This document shows positions 23,885 through 34,646 of a DNA stretch of 64,000 bases, piece after piece (the first letter of the stretch is position 1; each line of letters starts with the position of its first letter). A program made the position numbers and the translations under genes. Under the pieces are notes generated by a model, which saw only the letters and a program-made list of their open reading frames with translations, did not search any database and was not told the origin of the DNA. This DNA is from Porodaedalea pini (Eukaryota > Basidiomycota > Agaricomycetes > Hymenochaetales > Hymenochaetaceae): the NCBI GenBank assembly GCA_002794775.1, contig NBAY01000068.1, positions 1 to 64,000 of the forward strand. The letters are read 5' to 3'.

Positions 23885-26677
23885 ATGGTGAGTCCTAGTC
23901 CTCCCTTCCCTCTCGCTGTCTTTTGCGCTCCTCGCATTTAAGCTCTCGGTCGCAATCGAAATATTATCTATTTCTTTCATAATTATCATTCAGGCGTGTT
24001 TCACTTTCGTACTAGTACTAACGCTTCTTTCTTTCTTTCTTTCCTTTCTCTTTGCAGCCACGCGTGCTCACTCGCTCTCCACCCTCATCACCCATCTCCC
24101 CCAGGCGCCGTACGTCGCGAACAACAAAATAGCGGCCATCCGCAACCCGTCGCCTGCTATGCCTATCGTACCAAACAACGACCCGCGAGCCAGTATACCA
24201 TCCTCGAGAAGCTGGGCACTGGCAGCTTTGGCACCGTCTACAAGGGCATGCACAATGACACCAAGCAGATCGTCGCAATCAAGCAAATTGGTGCATACTG
24301 GGGACCCCCTCCCCCCTTATTCTCTCATGCATACACTCTGGAATTTACTGACTTGGGCTCAACGCAGATCTCGAAGACACGGACGACGACATCTCGGAGA
24401 TACAGCAGGAGATAGCGCATCTCGCGCAGTGCGACAGCGAGTACGTGACGCGCTACTACGGCGCGTTCGTCAAGGGCTACAAGCTCTGGATCGTCATGGA
24501 GTACCTCGCCGGCGGCTCCTGCCTCGACCTCCTCAAGCCCGGCGTTTTCACCGAGGCACACATCGCCGTCATCTGTCGTGAGCTGCTGTTGGGCCTCGAC
24601 TACCTGCATTCGGAGGGCAAGATCCACCGCGACATCAAGGCGGCGAACGTACTGCTCTCCGCCTCCGGCCGCGTAAAGCTCGCAGACTTTGGCGTCGCGG
24701 CGCAGCTGAGCAATACACTTCGACATACGTTCGTAGGCACGCCGTTCTGGATGGCGCCCGAGGTCATCCGCCAGGCGGGCTATGACCACAAGGCGGACTT
24801 GTGGAGTCTGGGTATCACAGCGATTGAGCTTGCTAAAGGCGAGCCGCCGCTCGCCGAGTACCACCCCATGCGCGTGCTTTTTCTCATACCAAAGGCGAAG
24901 CCGCCCGTTCTCGAAGGTGCCTTCAGCCCCGCATTCAAGGACTTCATCGCCTTGTGCCTCACCAAGGACCCGAAGCATGTGCGTATTACCCATACTCATC
25001 CGGAGCCCCGCTATCTGCACTTTCTCTCCTTTCTTCTTTCGTTCTTAGCCCGATATAACTCGTACAGAATTGACTGACGTTATGATGATGATTAGCGCCC
25101 GTCTGCGAAGGAGCTTTTGCAGCACCGCTTCATCAAGAACGCGCGCCGGACGAGCTGTCTGACGGAGCTCATTGAGCGTTATCAGGATTACGCCGCGCGT
25201 ACGCCGCAGAAGAAGGGCACGGCGGGTGTGAACGGGCTCGGAATAGTCCCGCCCGCGCAGCAGAGTTTACGCGGGACGTGGGGCCGCAACGACACCGTCC
25301 GGAGCGAGTGGATCTTCGAGACCGTGCGCTCCAAGTCCGGCGGGAGTGTCGCCAATTCGTACCGCTCGCTCGCGCAGCTGCATTTCGGAGCGAATGGTGG
25401 GGCGGCGGCGATGCCGCCGGGGATGATACCGGACGACGATGGGTCGTATTACGACGACGAGGTGGAGTTCGAGGGGCTCGCACCGATTGAGGAGAGCGAG
25501 GACTCGTATGACTCGGGCGCGGCGACGAAGGGGAGCGATGAGCACCTGCCTGGGATGGGCGTCCGGCTCGGTGTGAATGACGCAGCGTCGCACTCAACTG
25601 TCATTATCCGGCCACCGCCGAATGGACGGGATGCGTTCGGAGGGAAGGAGTTTGATGATGAGGACGTTGCAGAAGCGGCGGCGGAGGTGGGTGTGCTGGG
25701 TGCGCCGCCCGCGTATGACACGCCTGGTGTACCTCAGCAGCAGCAGCAACAACAACAGGCGCAACAGCAACAACAGCAAGGAACAAAACCGGGCAACTCC
25801 CCACCGCCGAGTCCAAACTCGGCGCGGCGACGCGCAACGTTTGCGGAGCGTACGGCGACGGCGGGGCGCGGGACGGCGTTGCGCGCGGCGGACCTCGGGA
25901 ACGGCGTCGACACGATCCGGCCAGTGAAGCGCGTCGATGCAGCGGGGAGCTTGAAATTGAGCGCATCGTATGTTGGAGCTGTGCGTGAGGGCGCTGGATC
26001 AGAGGGGAGTATGAGGGGGAGTGGGGAGGGGAGGGATCATCAGAGGAAAGGGAGCATTAATGCGCGTGCGGGAAGGGCGATGGTGGATGAGGTTGTTGTG
26101 CCTGTTGTGCAGAATGTGCGTCTCCTCAGTCCTCTTCTCTTCTCTCCTTGTTCCACTTCGTCCCCGCCTCCATCCCCATATCTAACTAATCACTTATCAA
26201 TCTTTCTTCTTCCCCGGGTGCATGCAGGCTATCCAAGACGGAATGGACGCACACGAGATCGAGGCGCTCAGCATGCTCGCACGCGGGTTCGTCGACCTGC
26301 GCGAGGCAAACCCGGAGCTCGCGTACACGCTGATGCTCGACATACTCGCGGGGATCAACGACAACGGCTCGGTGCGGCAGCACGTGTCGACCGTACGCGG
26401 ACTGTTCCCGGCTAAGCGCGTGGTGAGGCGCAGCGAGCTGACGGCGAGGGGCTTGGTGATTGTGGAGCAGGAGGTGGATGAGGGGACGCCGACTCCGATA
26501 AATGTGGTGAACGGGGTTAGTGGGAAGGGGAATGGAGGAGGAGGGGTGGCACCGTCGAGCAGCTCGACGAAGAGCAGCGGGAGCGGGGACGAGCCCGCGC
26601 GCAAGTCGCCGATCGCGGAGCTGCTGTATATGCGCTGGCTGGATGGGCTTAAGCTCAAGTGGCCCAGCATCCTTTAG
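23885..26677 (+). CDS. STE20/germinal-center-kinase family Ser/Thr kinase (MST3/YSK, Sps1-like)
   Basis: The kinase domain is complete: [15 protein letters not shown] (glycine loop), VAIKQ (ATP lysine), [12 protein letters not shown] (catalytic loop), ADFGVAAQL (DFG), [12 protein letters not shown] (activation segment, GCK signature). [19 protein letters not shown] closes the domain. Proposed exons: 23885-23887 (ATG only), 24058-24113, 24190-24290, 24368-24978, 25096-26115, 26228-26677. This gives [19 protein letters not shown] joined to QYTILEKLG. The start exon is the least certain part. The middle holds a poly-Gln stretch (CAG/CAA repeats, about 25735-25785). A conserved C-terminal segment, [20 protein letters not shown], and [10 protein letters not shown] complete it. 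These kinases act in polarity, septation and stress signalling. Confidence 0.92.
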
Positions 26678-28110
26678 AGCCTCCTGATGCACGACGCTTT
26701 GTGCCTCCTTTCCTGACGGGAAGGATCGCAGTTCTGCGAGTGCGCTACACATGGTAACCCCCCGACGCCCGATGATAACTTTATTCCATCCCACTCTTTT
26801 TTTTTTTGTCGCCGCGACTTGGACTCGAACTCGAAACTCGACTTCCGAGGTGCCGGTCTACACGCCTTCGAATGGTGACGCCGATACGATACTCACTGGC
26901 AGGCTTATTTGCATCCGCAATTTCCTCACTCACGCGCCCCGACCCATCCCGTCTAGAATATATGAAAGCTAACGACGACCGACGAGATATTGCAAGCTGC
27001 GACTCATACCAAAACACGACTCATGAACGATACCGACATGACCCACACTCAGCGGCGGACTTTTTTGGTAGTATTGCCGTCTTTCCTTTCCTGCTCCTTT
27101 CTGTAGCCCCCCTTTATCTGGTACTTCCACATCTGCCGTCCACCGTTTGCCATTCACCCCTTCTCCTTGACGCCCTTGCCTACACCTCCCGTTCTTCATC
27201 CGAATCGTTGGCCATCTATTCTGTCTGCCGTTGTCGTTTCGTCGTTCACCGTTCATGGGACATTTCATCTACACCAACACACATGGGGCTTTATTCCTGT
27301 CCTGTCTCCTGTTAATCATTGATATCGCTCTTGTCGATACCTCTTGACACAAACATATTCTGTTAATTTCTCCTTCGTCCCCCCCCCTCCTTCTCTACCC
27401 TGGTGGCATCCGACTGTCACGGTTCTCCGCTTCTTTCTCCTATGTCTTGATATTTTTTTCTACGGTCTCACCCTTTGGGCCCTTTGCGTCGTCCTCCTCT
27501 TCCGACTGTCTGTTACCCCGTCACCCCCGTCTCCCCCGCCCCTGCCTACGTCCATGTCCGTGGCAACCTTACAATCTCAATATCTTCCTCCTCATGTTTG
27601 ATTCTTCCGATTTCTCCTCCTACGATCTCTTTTTTTGCAAGTTGGGCAGTGACCGATAAGCCAATGAACTGTGTACAATATGAATGGTGGCACTGATATT
27701 ATGCATGCATTTTCTGATTTCGGTTTGTGTGTTTTTGGTCCCGATTCGTGGTCTGATTGGATATGTCAATGCTTGGCTGAGAATACGCCAGCGGAGAAAG
27801 ACGGAAAGAATGATTGGTCTGTCATGCTTGTGGTCAGAGCTCGCAGTTATGGCCCTCTATAAGCCTCAGTACCGCACATGAGTGATTCGCTCATGGATCT
27901 GTATCGTGCTTTTCTGAGACTCGGACGCCATCGAACCGTACTAAGGATAAAGAGAAAACCTGAATGGGCCAACGTCATGCTTTCACTCGTACTGCAGAGT
28001 AGCGGATTGCGAAGGCCCTTTTGCTTCGGCCGTTGCTTCGTGATCGGACTGAACATACAGCTACTTTGGGTCGGTACCTCAATACTAATGTAAGCTTACT
28101 GTACCCAGAT
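26678..28110. other. 1.4-kb intergenic stretch
   Basis: Pyrimidine-rich after the kinase stop (27060-27620) and otherwise without recognisable genes. A sequence near 26818-26835 resembles a tRNA T-arm, but no cloverleaf can be drawn around it. Confidence 0.45.
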
Positions 28111-28119
28111 TTGGTTCGA

Positions 28120-28133
28120 CGCGTCGCGACGCG
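28120..28133. promoter_or_regulatory. 14-bp palindrome CGCGTCGCGACGCG upstream of F-box copy 1
   Basis: This exact palindrome lies 192 bp upstream of the presumed ancestral start codon of F-box copy 1 and recurs at 34633-34646 at a similar distance (103 bp) before copy 2. In both places it is followed by a CA-rich CCA-TCA-TGTGA-like block. Conservation in two otherwise diverged 5' regions suggests a shared regulatory site, though simple ancestry by duplication also explains it. Confidence 0.55.
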
Positions 28134-28311
28134 ACGCGCCAGTCACATGACCTTCTACGTCATAGGTACATGACGGGATAAATAATTAAATTGGCACAGC
28201 GCGCCTACTAGTACTGTGAGTCTACCACAAACAGAAATAAGCCTTTTTTCCGTGCCCCTTTCACCCTTCCACCAGTGCAAAGCTCGCGTTCAGTCGCAGT
28301 CGGTCTCAAGT

Positions 28312-31300
28312 ATAGGCCAGAAGGACCGTCTGTCTGCAAAGACCAACGCGCTGGCTGAGCTGCACGCTCTGGAGGACGTTGTATCGTTGCTGAAAGCCTC
28401 TCCTGAGCTGCTCGCTGAGCCTGGTAAGCTAGCTAGTATCGACGGGTGAGCTTTCCACATTACAAAATATAACTCGTTTCGTCTCATTGACTTGGGGCTG
28501 GATTGTTACCGTCATGGACCGGTCCTTGAAACACCCCCACTCCTTGAGACACCCCATTTAATTTGGCTCAACAACATATTCCTCAGCTCAAATTAATGCA
28601 TAAAAACAGTCTACTCATGTAATTATGCTATTTAGAAAAAATCCCATGAAAAATGGTTTAAATTTGAGAAAGTTATGGGTAAAATGGGTGTGAGAAGGTA
28701 CTAGAATTGAGTGGTTCAGAATGTTGTTGGCTCTATTCATTCATAAAACCTGCATTTTAGCTGGAACAAAAAACAATATCATTTTTTAAGCAGTATATTG
28801 AATGTGTCTGCAAAATTTCATGTCAAATGGATAGAAATTGAGTTGTGTAGAAATTCAGGAAAGTTGTGTAAGCTTTTTTGAAGCGTCACACTTATGTCAC
28901 ATCCCTTTCCATGTCATGTCATCAGGAAAACCCTCCCAAGTGGAAAAAGATAGAATTGGCTTAGAATACAATAATACTGGTAGAATATTCTAGAATGATA
29001 TTAGAATGTGCTCGGACTCAGCAAGCTTGTTCAGAATTGGATGGAATTGAGGTGAATTCTGGAGCTCTGTTGGAATTTGCTGGAATCAGCAAGCCGAACA
29101 TTTGGAATTGAACAGAATCGGCAGCTTGAAATTTAGAATATAGATAGAAAAATGATACACCTCATAGATTCTATGGAATTTTGTAGAATAAAAAACTGAT
29201 TGTGGAATTCATTAGATTCTGCCATGGCTTGACACAGGTGCAGGTACTAGATTGGCTTCTTGGACCTATACTGGGACCCATGAACTATCTGCAGGTTACA
29301 GTGTTTTTCATGAGTCTTGAAACATGCATATGTGAAGATCACAAAATTTGAGCATTTCAGCACCTCAAAAACTTGTAAAACCCATATCTCTGTCAATTCT
29401 TCACAGAATCATTTCAAAAATGTTGCCAAATTCATTTTCAACAGCTTCTAAATGTTTGTGAGCTTAGTAGACAGAAGGTGGAATATTGAGGCTGCAGTAG
29501 TGAGAATGGGTGTTTTTCTAGAAAAAAACTCTTCCCTGATTTTTTCCTGAGCTCAATTTTGAAGCTAATGACATGAAACTTGTTGGAGAATGGTCTATAT
29601 ACTATACTGTTGATGTTATGAGGGATGAACTAGGGTGAATGTCTCTTGTCCTGTTTGACTGTTGTGCTGAAACTCTCAAACTCATCCAAATTTGCTTGAC
29701 TCAGACAGTTGCCAAAAAATTGCCTGCATTGTTATAAGCCATATATAATTTAATATACAATATAGATACCATTCTCCAACAAGTTTCATATCATTAGCTT
29801 CAAAATTGAGCTCAGGAAAAATCAGGGAAGGAGGTTTTCTAGAAAAACACCCATTTTCACTACTGCAGTCTCAATATTCCACCTTCTGTCCTCTAAGCTC
29901 AAATAAATTTTAGAAACCATTCAAACACAAATTTAGCAACTTTTTTGAAGAGTTTTTGTGAAGAATTGATTGAGATATGATGTATTTTGTATTTGGAGGC
30001 ACTTCAGGTGACAAAAACTGCTAAGTCCAATTTCCCACACCTGGATGCGTCATCCACAGAAGAGGTGTGGGAACTTGATCACATGTATGTTGGTTTTGAC
30101 GCCACATGCCACACATCGCCTTCACATCTGCTGCCACTCCAATATGTCTGGTGCCGACGTCCTTACAGAATGTCTGAAAACCCCCTCAATCACACCCACC
30201 GCAACCATCACACACGAAGTGGTAGCCTCACCGGCCGCCTGGTGGGATGCACTCACTGCTGCAGGCAACATGCCGTCCGACTTCTGACCTTCAACTTATT
30301 AGAATGCTCGTCTTCAAGCCGAAGACCGTAAAGTCTGCCGCAACAGTTCCTGTTGTTGTCATTGCACGCATCGCCGGACCTGCTAAAATAATTTTTTGTG
30401 TTGGACAAGGACTCGCATGAGCCCAGTCTCTTTATCTGTCCACACGCATCGTTAAAGTTTGTCCAGTTTCACCATTAGCACTTGACGCAAACACATTCCC
30501 AAAGGTTGTCACGGTCCTTGATGCATCACTCGCATCATCGACTTTCCTCTTCGCCGTACATGCGCTCGCCTCTGATTTTACTGTCTTCCTCCCTGGAACC
30601 AACATTGCTTCATACTGGCGTGTCTCAAAACAGGGAGACCAAGTTTCACGAGGTAGATTTCGTGGAACTCAAGGCCGAGGCTGTGGCGCCTGCTGTGCGC
30701 ACGTCTGCAATTGCCGCCCAGGAAAAGGCAACGAAAGAGGAAGGGAGAATTGACGGCACGGTGAAGATTGCTATTGGCATGAAGAAAGGGTCGACTTCCG
30801 GGTTGGTATACGAACGTGCGTTAATTGTTCTGTAATCCTCACTTTGTGCTGACAAATATTATAGGCGCTGATTAAGGTCGGTATGACATGCGTCTTCAGA
30901 GGGAGCTCCGAGCTTGAGGAGCCCATAGCAATCTGTCCGACTACAGAAACGGTCATGTATCCCTACTGAAGTACGGGAAATTCTCAATTTACATCGTCGC
31001 GTGTACGAGGTGCTGCTTACCGTACTCGTCATCACAGGCATCAAGTCGGACAAGGAGAAGTTTGCCGGTGGTCTTTACGCGATGACCGGCCGTGGCATCC
31101 AAGCTGCGACGTCGCATTGCCTTCGCCAAGACTTCTCACGGCCAGAGATGTTCAACGTCGTGGTCTCAGACCTGGATGATCCGCAGGGTACGGGTCTGAA
31201 CGGTGGCAAATTATTCTGTGGCAGAACACGTGGAGCCTTAGCACACGCATGGTCGGAATCATGGTCATGATTCGTGGCGACAACCAGGGTCTTGTTCTCC

Positions 31301-34300
31301 CATTACGCGTCGCTCGTTGTCTCCTGCGGTATTACCATGCGCACTACTAAGCAGGAGTTATACGACCGCTGTGAGGAGCTCGCGAAGACGCTCAGGAAAG
31401 CGCGAAGGTTGATGTACGGGACGGCTACACTCCTGGCTACAAGATCAACGACTGGAAACAGAAGGCGCGAAAATTCAATTATTCCTTATTTCTCGGTTTT
31501 CCTGTGGTCTTACAAATGGCTTTTTGTCCAGGTGCTCCACTTCGCCTTGAACTCAGTCCAGTTGATATCCAGAAGAAGCAAACACTTTCTGTGCGACGTG
31601 ATACGGGCTTGAAGGAGACTGCCGTACCTGCACTTCTCAAGACTATCCAACAGGAGATGTTCGAGCACGCGAAGGCAAGGTACATGTCTTGCCTGCGCGT
31701 CGTGACAATGGGATGATGTCGTGCTGACACTGCTTCATACTTGCGTGCTCTCAGAACCGGCGAGACCAAGCTTCACAAGGTAGATTTTGTGGAACTCAAG
31801 ATCGATGCTGCGGCGTGCCTTACATCGTCGCATGTACAAAAGGAGCTGCTTGCCGTACCCGTCATCCTGGGCATCAAGTCTGAGAAGAAGTTTGCCGGTG
31901 GTCTGTACATGATGACCGTGAAAGGCTTCATTCCGACGACCGGCCGTGGCATCCTTTTAGTTTAGTAGTTAATGTTTAGGAATATTATGGAATACACCAA
32001 TAAAGAGTCGGGAATGCTAAGATAAGTAACAAAATGGGGTTGGAATACAAGTGGAATGTAATTGGAATGTAATTGGAATGCAGCAGAATGCACGGCGTAC
32101 GGAATGACCTTTAGGAATGATGTGGAATTGGAATGAGCCAGAATCACTCAGAATTTCTGGCACATTCCAATGATTCCACCAGTTCCGGCCAGGAGGGTTT
32201 TCCTGATGGTCTTATGCAGCTCATCTTGAACTTGCTCACTTCTACCACATAGCTCATGCTAATAAAATAATGTGTGTAATACTTATTGACAGCAGTAAAT
32301 AATAGACTATTCTAGAATACTCTACATAGAAAATTAATAATACATGAGAGCAATAGCTCAAATTCCGAGTAAAGATGAGCGTGGGAAAGTTGTGTTTCAA
32401 GGAGCGGTGACATGCTGATTTAGAGTCAAAATGTATGCAATTCATAACTCATTTATTCCTGACTTTTTTCACTCAAACATTTGCACAGATGGACCTTAGT
32501 GAAATAGCTTTAATTTAGTATTTTTTTTGTTTAAGAAAATCAGTGAAAAAATGGTGTAAAAATTAAAATTAAAAGTGCTGTTTCAAGGACCGGTCCATGA
32601 CGGTAGACCCTTGCTCACGTCCGTGAATTTTGTCCCAAGCGACAATAGTATCACGTCCTCGTTCTCGACATCGCAGAAACTCAGGGGTATACAGAACTCG
32701 CTGTCAGCGCTGCAGCACGCCGTCTCATGCAGCATAGTAACCATAAAGGAAAACATAGCTCCACTGACCATGCAGCAAGGCATGGCTTCTTTCCCGGATC
32801 AACTACTTGTGCATATTTTCCAAGAGGCATTCGAAGATAGCGGCGCGCTCTTCACGCACCGCATCACGGGCGTCTCACGCCATTTCCACGATGTCGCGAG
32901 GAAGATGTCATTGCTATGGACACGTATCTCACTTGACGGGAGCCGAGAGGGACTTGAGGGCGTTTATGACAATCCTGTGACGTTTTTCGACCGAAGCAAG
33001 TCGGCGAAGGTCTCGCTCCAGCTTGAGCTTACTTCGAATAATGCGCGCGTCGTCGAATTTGCCACGAGGGTTTTCCTACCTAAAGCGCTTGAATGCCGTG
33101 CGCAGTGGAAAGAGCTCGTCGCCATTGTGCAGCCTCGCGAAACAGATGTGGGAAGAAAGGGCGAAGAATTCGAGATACTCCGCCAATTACGCCTTATGAC
33201 ACACTGGAAAACCCCTGGGGACCGTGCATATGAGTTCCCTGCCTTGCAAAGTATCACTGTCACGTACAACATCCCCGGTGGAGAAGAGGATGAATTCCCG
33301 GGCCTCTCGCATGATGAAGAAATCATCACGCACTTTTTCGAGAAGTGGGAATTGCCAACGTTGGGGACATTGAAAGTCACTAATTTCTTTCCCCGGCGGG
33401 TCCATAATTCTTGGCTCAGTACGATAACAACATTTCACTTCACTTTCTCGCGGCGTTCCATTGATGGAGATTATGGGCCAGAATATTGGGACCCGTCAGT
33501 GTTTGGCTTCTTCAGCTTCTTGGGAGGGTTGAGCTCTCTCAAAACCTTGACTCTGGATGTCACGGATAGTATCTTCATTATCAACTTAGACGACGTCGTG
33601 GAGATCCCTAGTCTACAACAACTCAACATCATTGCAGATCTCCACGCAGGGTCAAGCTCAATCGGGAGTCTCATGGAAAATATACGAGTGCCGAAACTAA
33701 AGGAGATGTCTATCGGTGTCCTCCTCAATAAAGGCAGTGACTTCGAGCAGTGGCTGGGCCTACTCTTCCCGCCTGGCAGGACATACTCCCAGCTCACGGC
33801 TTTGCACCTCTCGATTGAGGCAGCGGACGGCGGAAACAACAGATTCTCTGTTTTCCTTAGGTCGGGTCGACCTTTCGATAAAATCTGCAACAATTCAATG
33901 TTCCCTGCTCTTTCGCGCCTGTCAATTGATGCGCCCGCTATAGAGAGGCCGCTTTCGAATGCAGTGCTGGACCTACCGTTGCAGTCACTGCGTCTTGAGC
34001 ACTGTCATTGGTCTAATTCCGATTTCATCAAAACCCTCTTGGCGCTTCGGAAGAAATCAGGATTCAAAAGGATCGAAATCGCTGAATGCACGAGACTTTT
34101 CGAGGAGCTTAGAAAGCATCTTTCAGCATTCAAGAAACTTGTTTCTGGACCTTGCGATGCTCGTGAGTCATCCCATACTCTTCATTCATTATGTAAGATT
34201 TTCAGGAAGCGAATTTGTTCCCAGCTGAAAGTTCCTAAAGATGAGTTGCTCTGCAACCCTTCATCTGAAGTTGTCTTCGGAAAGGAGGCATTCGAGCTGT

Positions 34301-34413
34301 GGGTGATAAATGTTGATGTCAATGATGGAGTAAGAGAAGTGGTTCCTTGTCTCCGATTCATCCAAGCTTTGCTATTGTGGCTGATGATGACCCAAGCGAT
34401 GGTATTAATTTAA
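28312..34413 (+). CDS. F-box-like protein, copy 1, with 4.1-kb intron
   Basis: Exon 1 (to 28445) encodes [20 protein letters not shown]; exon 2 (from 32607) encodes [13 protein letters not shown] and about 600 further residues. The F-box-like region is [20 protein letters not shown] with [20 protein letters not shown]; leucine-rich repeat-like segments follow. Such proteins recruit substrates to SCF ubiquitin ligases. Splicing 28446-32606 joins the exons in frame. Aligned to copy 2, the start codon position 28312-28314 is ATA rather than ATG, so exon 1 may be non-coding now. An internal ATG at 32770 would still give an about 547-residue protein with the full F-box. The intron carries a mobile element. 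Whether the gene is expressed cannot be told from sequence. Confidence 0.65.
28509..28533 (+). repeat. Left terminal inverted repeat of the 4.1-kb element
   Basis: Exact reverse complement of 32579-32603. It contains the 10-bp palindrome GGACCGGTCC. Directly inside it is a degenerate tandem word (CCTTGAAACACCCC then CCTTGAGACACCCC). Confidence 0.9.
28945..29215. repeat. GAAT-rich arm, left side
   Basis: Dense repeats of (T)AGAAT/GGAATT words. A comparable GGAAT-rich arm lies at 31978-32185 near the other end of the element. Together with the inner 17-bp inverted repeats they make the element roughly mirror-symmetric. Confidence 0.65.
29350..30010. repeat. Nested foldback, about 230-250-bp inverted arms
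   Basis: The left arm (about 29350-29606) and right arm (about 29755-30010) are imperfect reverse complements over at least 220 bp. Shared words include GGTGGAATATTGAG, CTGCAGTAGTGA, GAGCTCAATTTTGAAGCTAA and GAAACTTGTTGGAGAATGG. The spacer of about 150 bp has no coding sense. It looks like a foldback or MITE-type insertion within the larger element. Confidence 0.8.
30144..31716 (+). pseudogene. Captured prolyl-tRNA synthetase gene fragment, long copy
   Basis: Pieces of a eukaryotic-type prolyl-tRNA synthetase occur in the right order but in shifting frames. They run: an N-terminal segment from ATG 30144 ([12 protein letters not shown]), [10 protein letters not shown] and [14 protein letters not shown] (YbaK-like editing-domain region), KIAIGMKKG near 30765, [10 protein letters not shown] with [10 protein letters not shown] near 30900-30966 (class II motif 2 area), [47 protein letters not shown] and lastly [16 protein letters not shown]. 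Several stop codons and deletions break it. An intron-like stretch (31466-31531, ending TTTTGTCCAG) lies before the [10 protein letters not shown] segment, so the copy probably came from genomic DNA, not mRNA. Confidence 0.85.
31755..31965 (+). pseudogene. Captured prolyl-tRNA synthetase fragment, short copy
   Basis: A second partial copy follows the first in the same orientation. It has [16 protein letters not shown] (also present at 30642-30690 in the long copy), [30 protein letters not shown] and IPTTGRGI. It keeps the TVKGFIPT segment that the long copy has lost between its AGGLYAM and TGRGI. So the two copies are independently eroded parts of a duplicated or twice-captured sequence. Confidence 0.8.
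31978..32185. repeat. GGAAT-rich arm, right side
   Basis: Many copies of TGGAATG/TGGAATT, including tandem GTAATTGGAAT units near 32055-32080. It lies between the captured synthetase fragments and the inner inverted repeat at 32192-32208. Confidence 0.65.
32579..32603 (-). repeat. Right terminal inverted repeat of the 4.1-kb element
   Basis: Exact reverse complement of 28509-28533. A partial third copy of the same word (GTGTTTCAAGGAGCGGTGACATG, bases 32392-32414) lies about 190 bp inside, reading in the same orientation, and may be an internal remnant of a terminal repeat. Confidence 0.9.
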
Positions 34414-34632
34414 ATTCTCCACGCCATACTAACTTCAGCATGGATAATGTCTTCGTGTTATGTCATCGTAGATTTCTGGTGACTAGTTCGTAGCCTTTCT
34501 TTGTCCTGTACACCCACTTTCTCCTCGTACATTAAAGCTCCACCTTACACGCAAGATTGAGTGATGCCTCATACCAGTTCCTAGGAGATCGCCAGACATG
34601 TAGGGTCGTTTATGATGTAATACTACAAGTAA

Positions 34633-34646
34633 CGCGTCGCGACGCG
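34633..34646. promoter_or_regulatory. 14-bp palindrome CGCGTCGCGACGCG upstream of F-box copy 2
   Basis: Same palindrome as at 28120-28133. It lies in the 5' region of the second F-box copy. Confidence 0.55.

Larger units (their letters stand above)
28509..32603. mobile_element. 4095-bp TIR element with TA target duplication in an intron acceptor
   Basis: Perfect 25-bp terminal inverted repeats start CCGTCATGGACCGGTCCTTG at 28509-28533 and 32579-32603. Both ends are flanked by TA (28507-28508 and 32604-32605), the target duplication of Tc1/mariner-type and some related transposons. No transposase frame is seen, so it is non-autonomous. Inside, in mirrored order, are an inner 17-bp inverted repeat (28920-28936 and 32192-32208), GAAT-rich arms, a foldback, and prolyl-tRNA synthetase fragments. 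Removing the element and one TA leaves a normal 64-nt intron ending TTGTTAG. Confidence 0.85.

Noticed and set aside
24325..25020. 231-residue minus-strand frame opposite the kinase
   Set aside because: Antisense shadow of the GC-rich kinase domain.
26815..26890. tRNA-like T-arm (GGACTCGAACTCGAA) on the minus strand
   Set aside because: No matching acceptor stem, D-arm or anticodon stem can be drawn within 70-90 nt; the words are a short CGAGTT repeat.
28509..32603. Helitron or LTR retrotransposon as the identity of the 4.1-kb element
   Set aside because: It has terminal inverted repeats and a TA duplication; no direct LTRs, reverse transcriptase or Rep/helicase sequence was seen.
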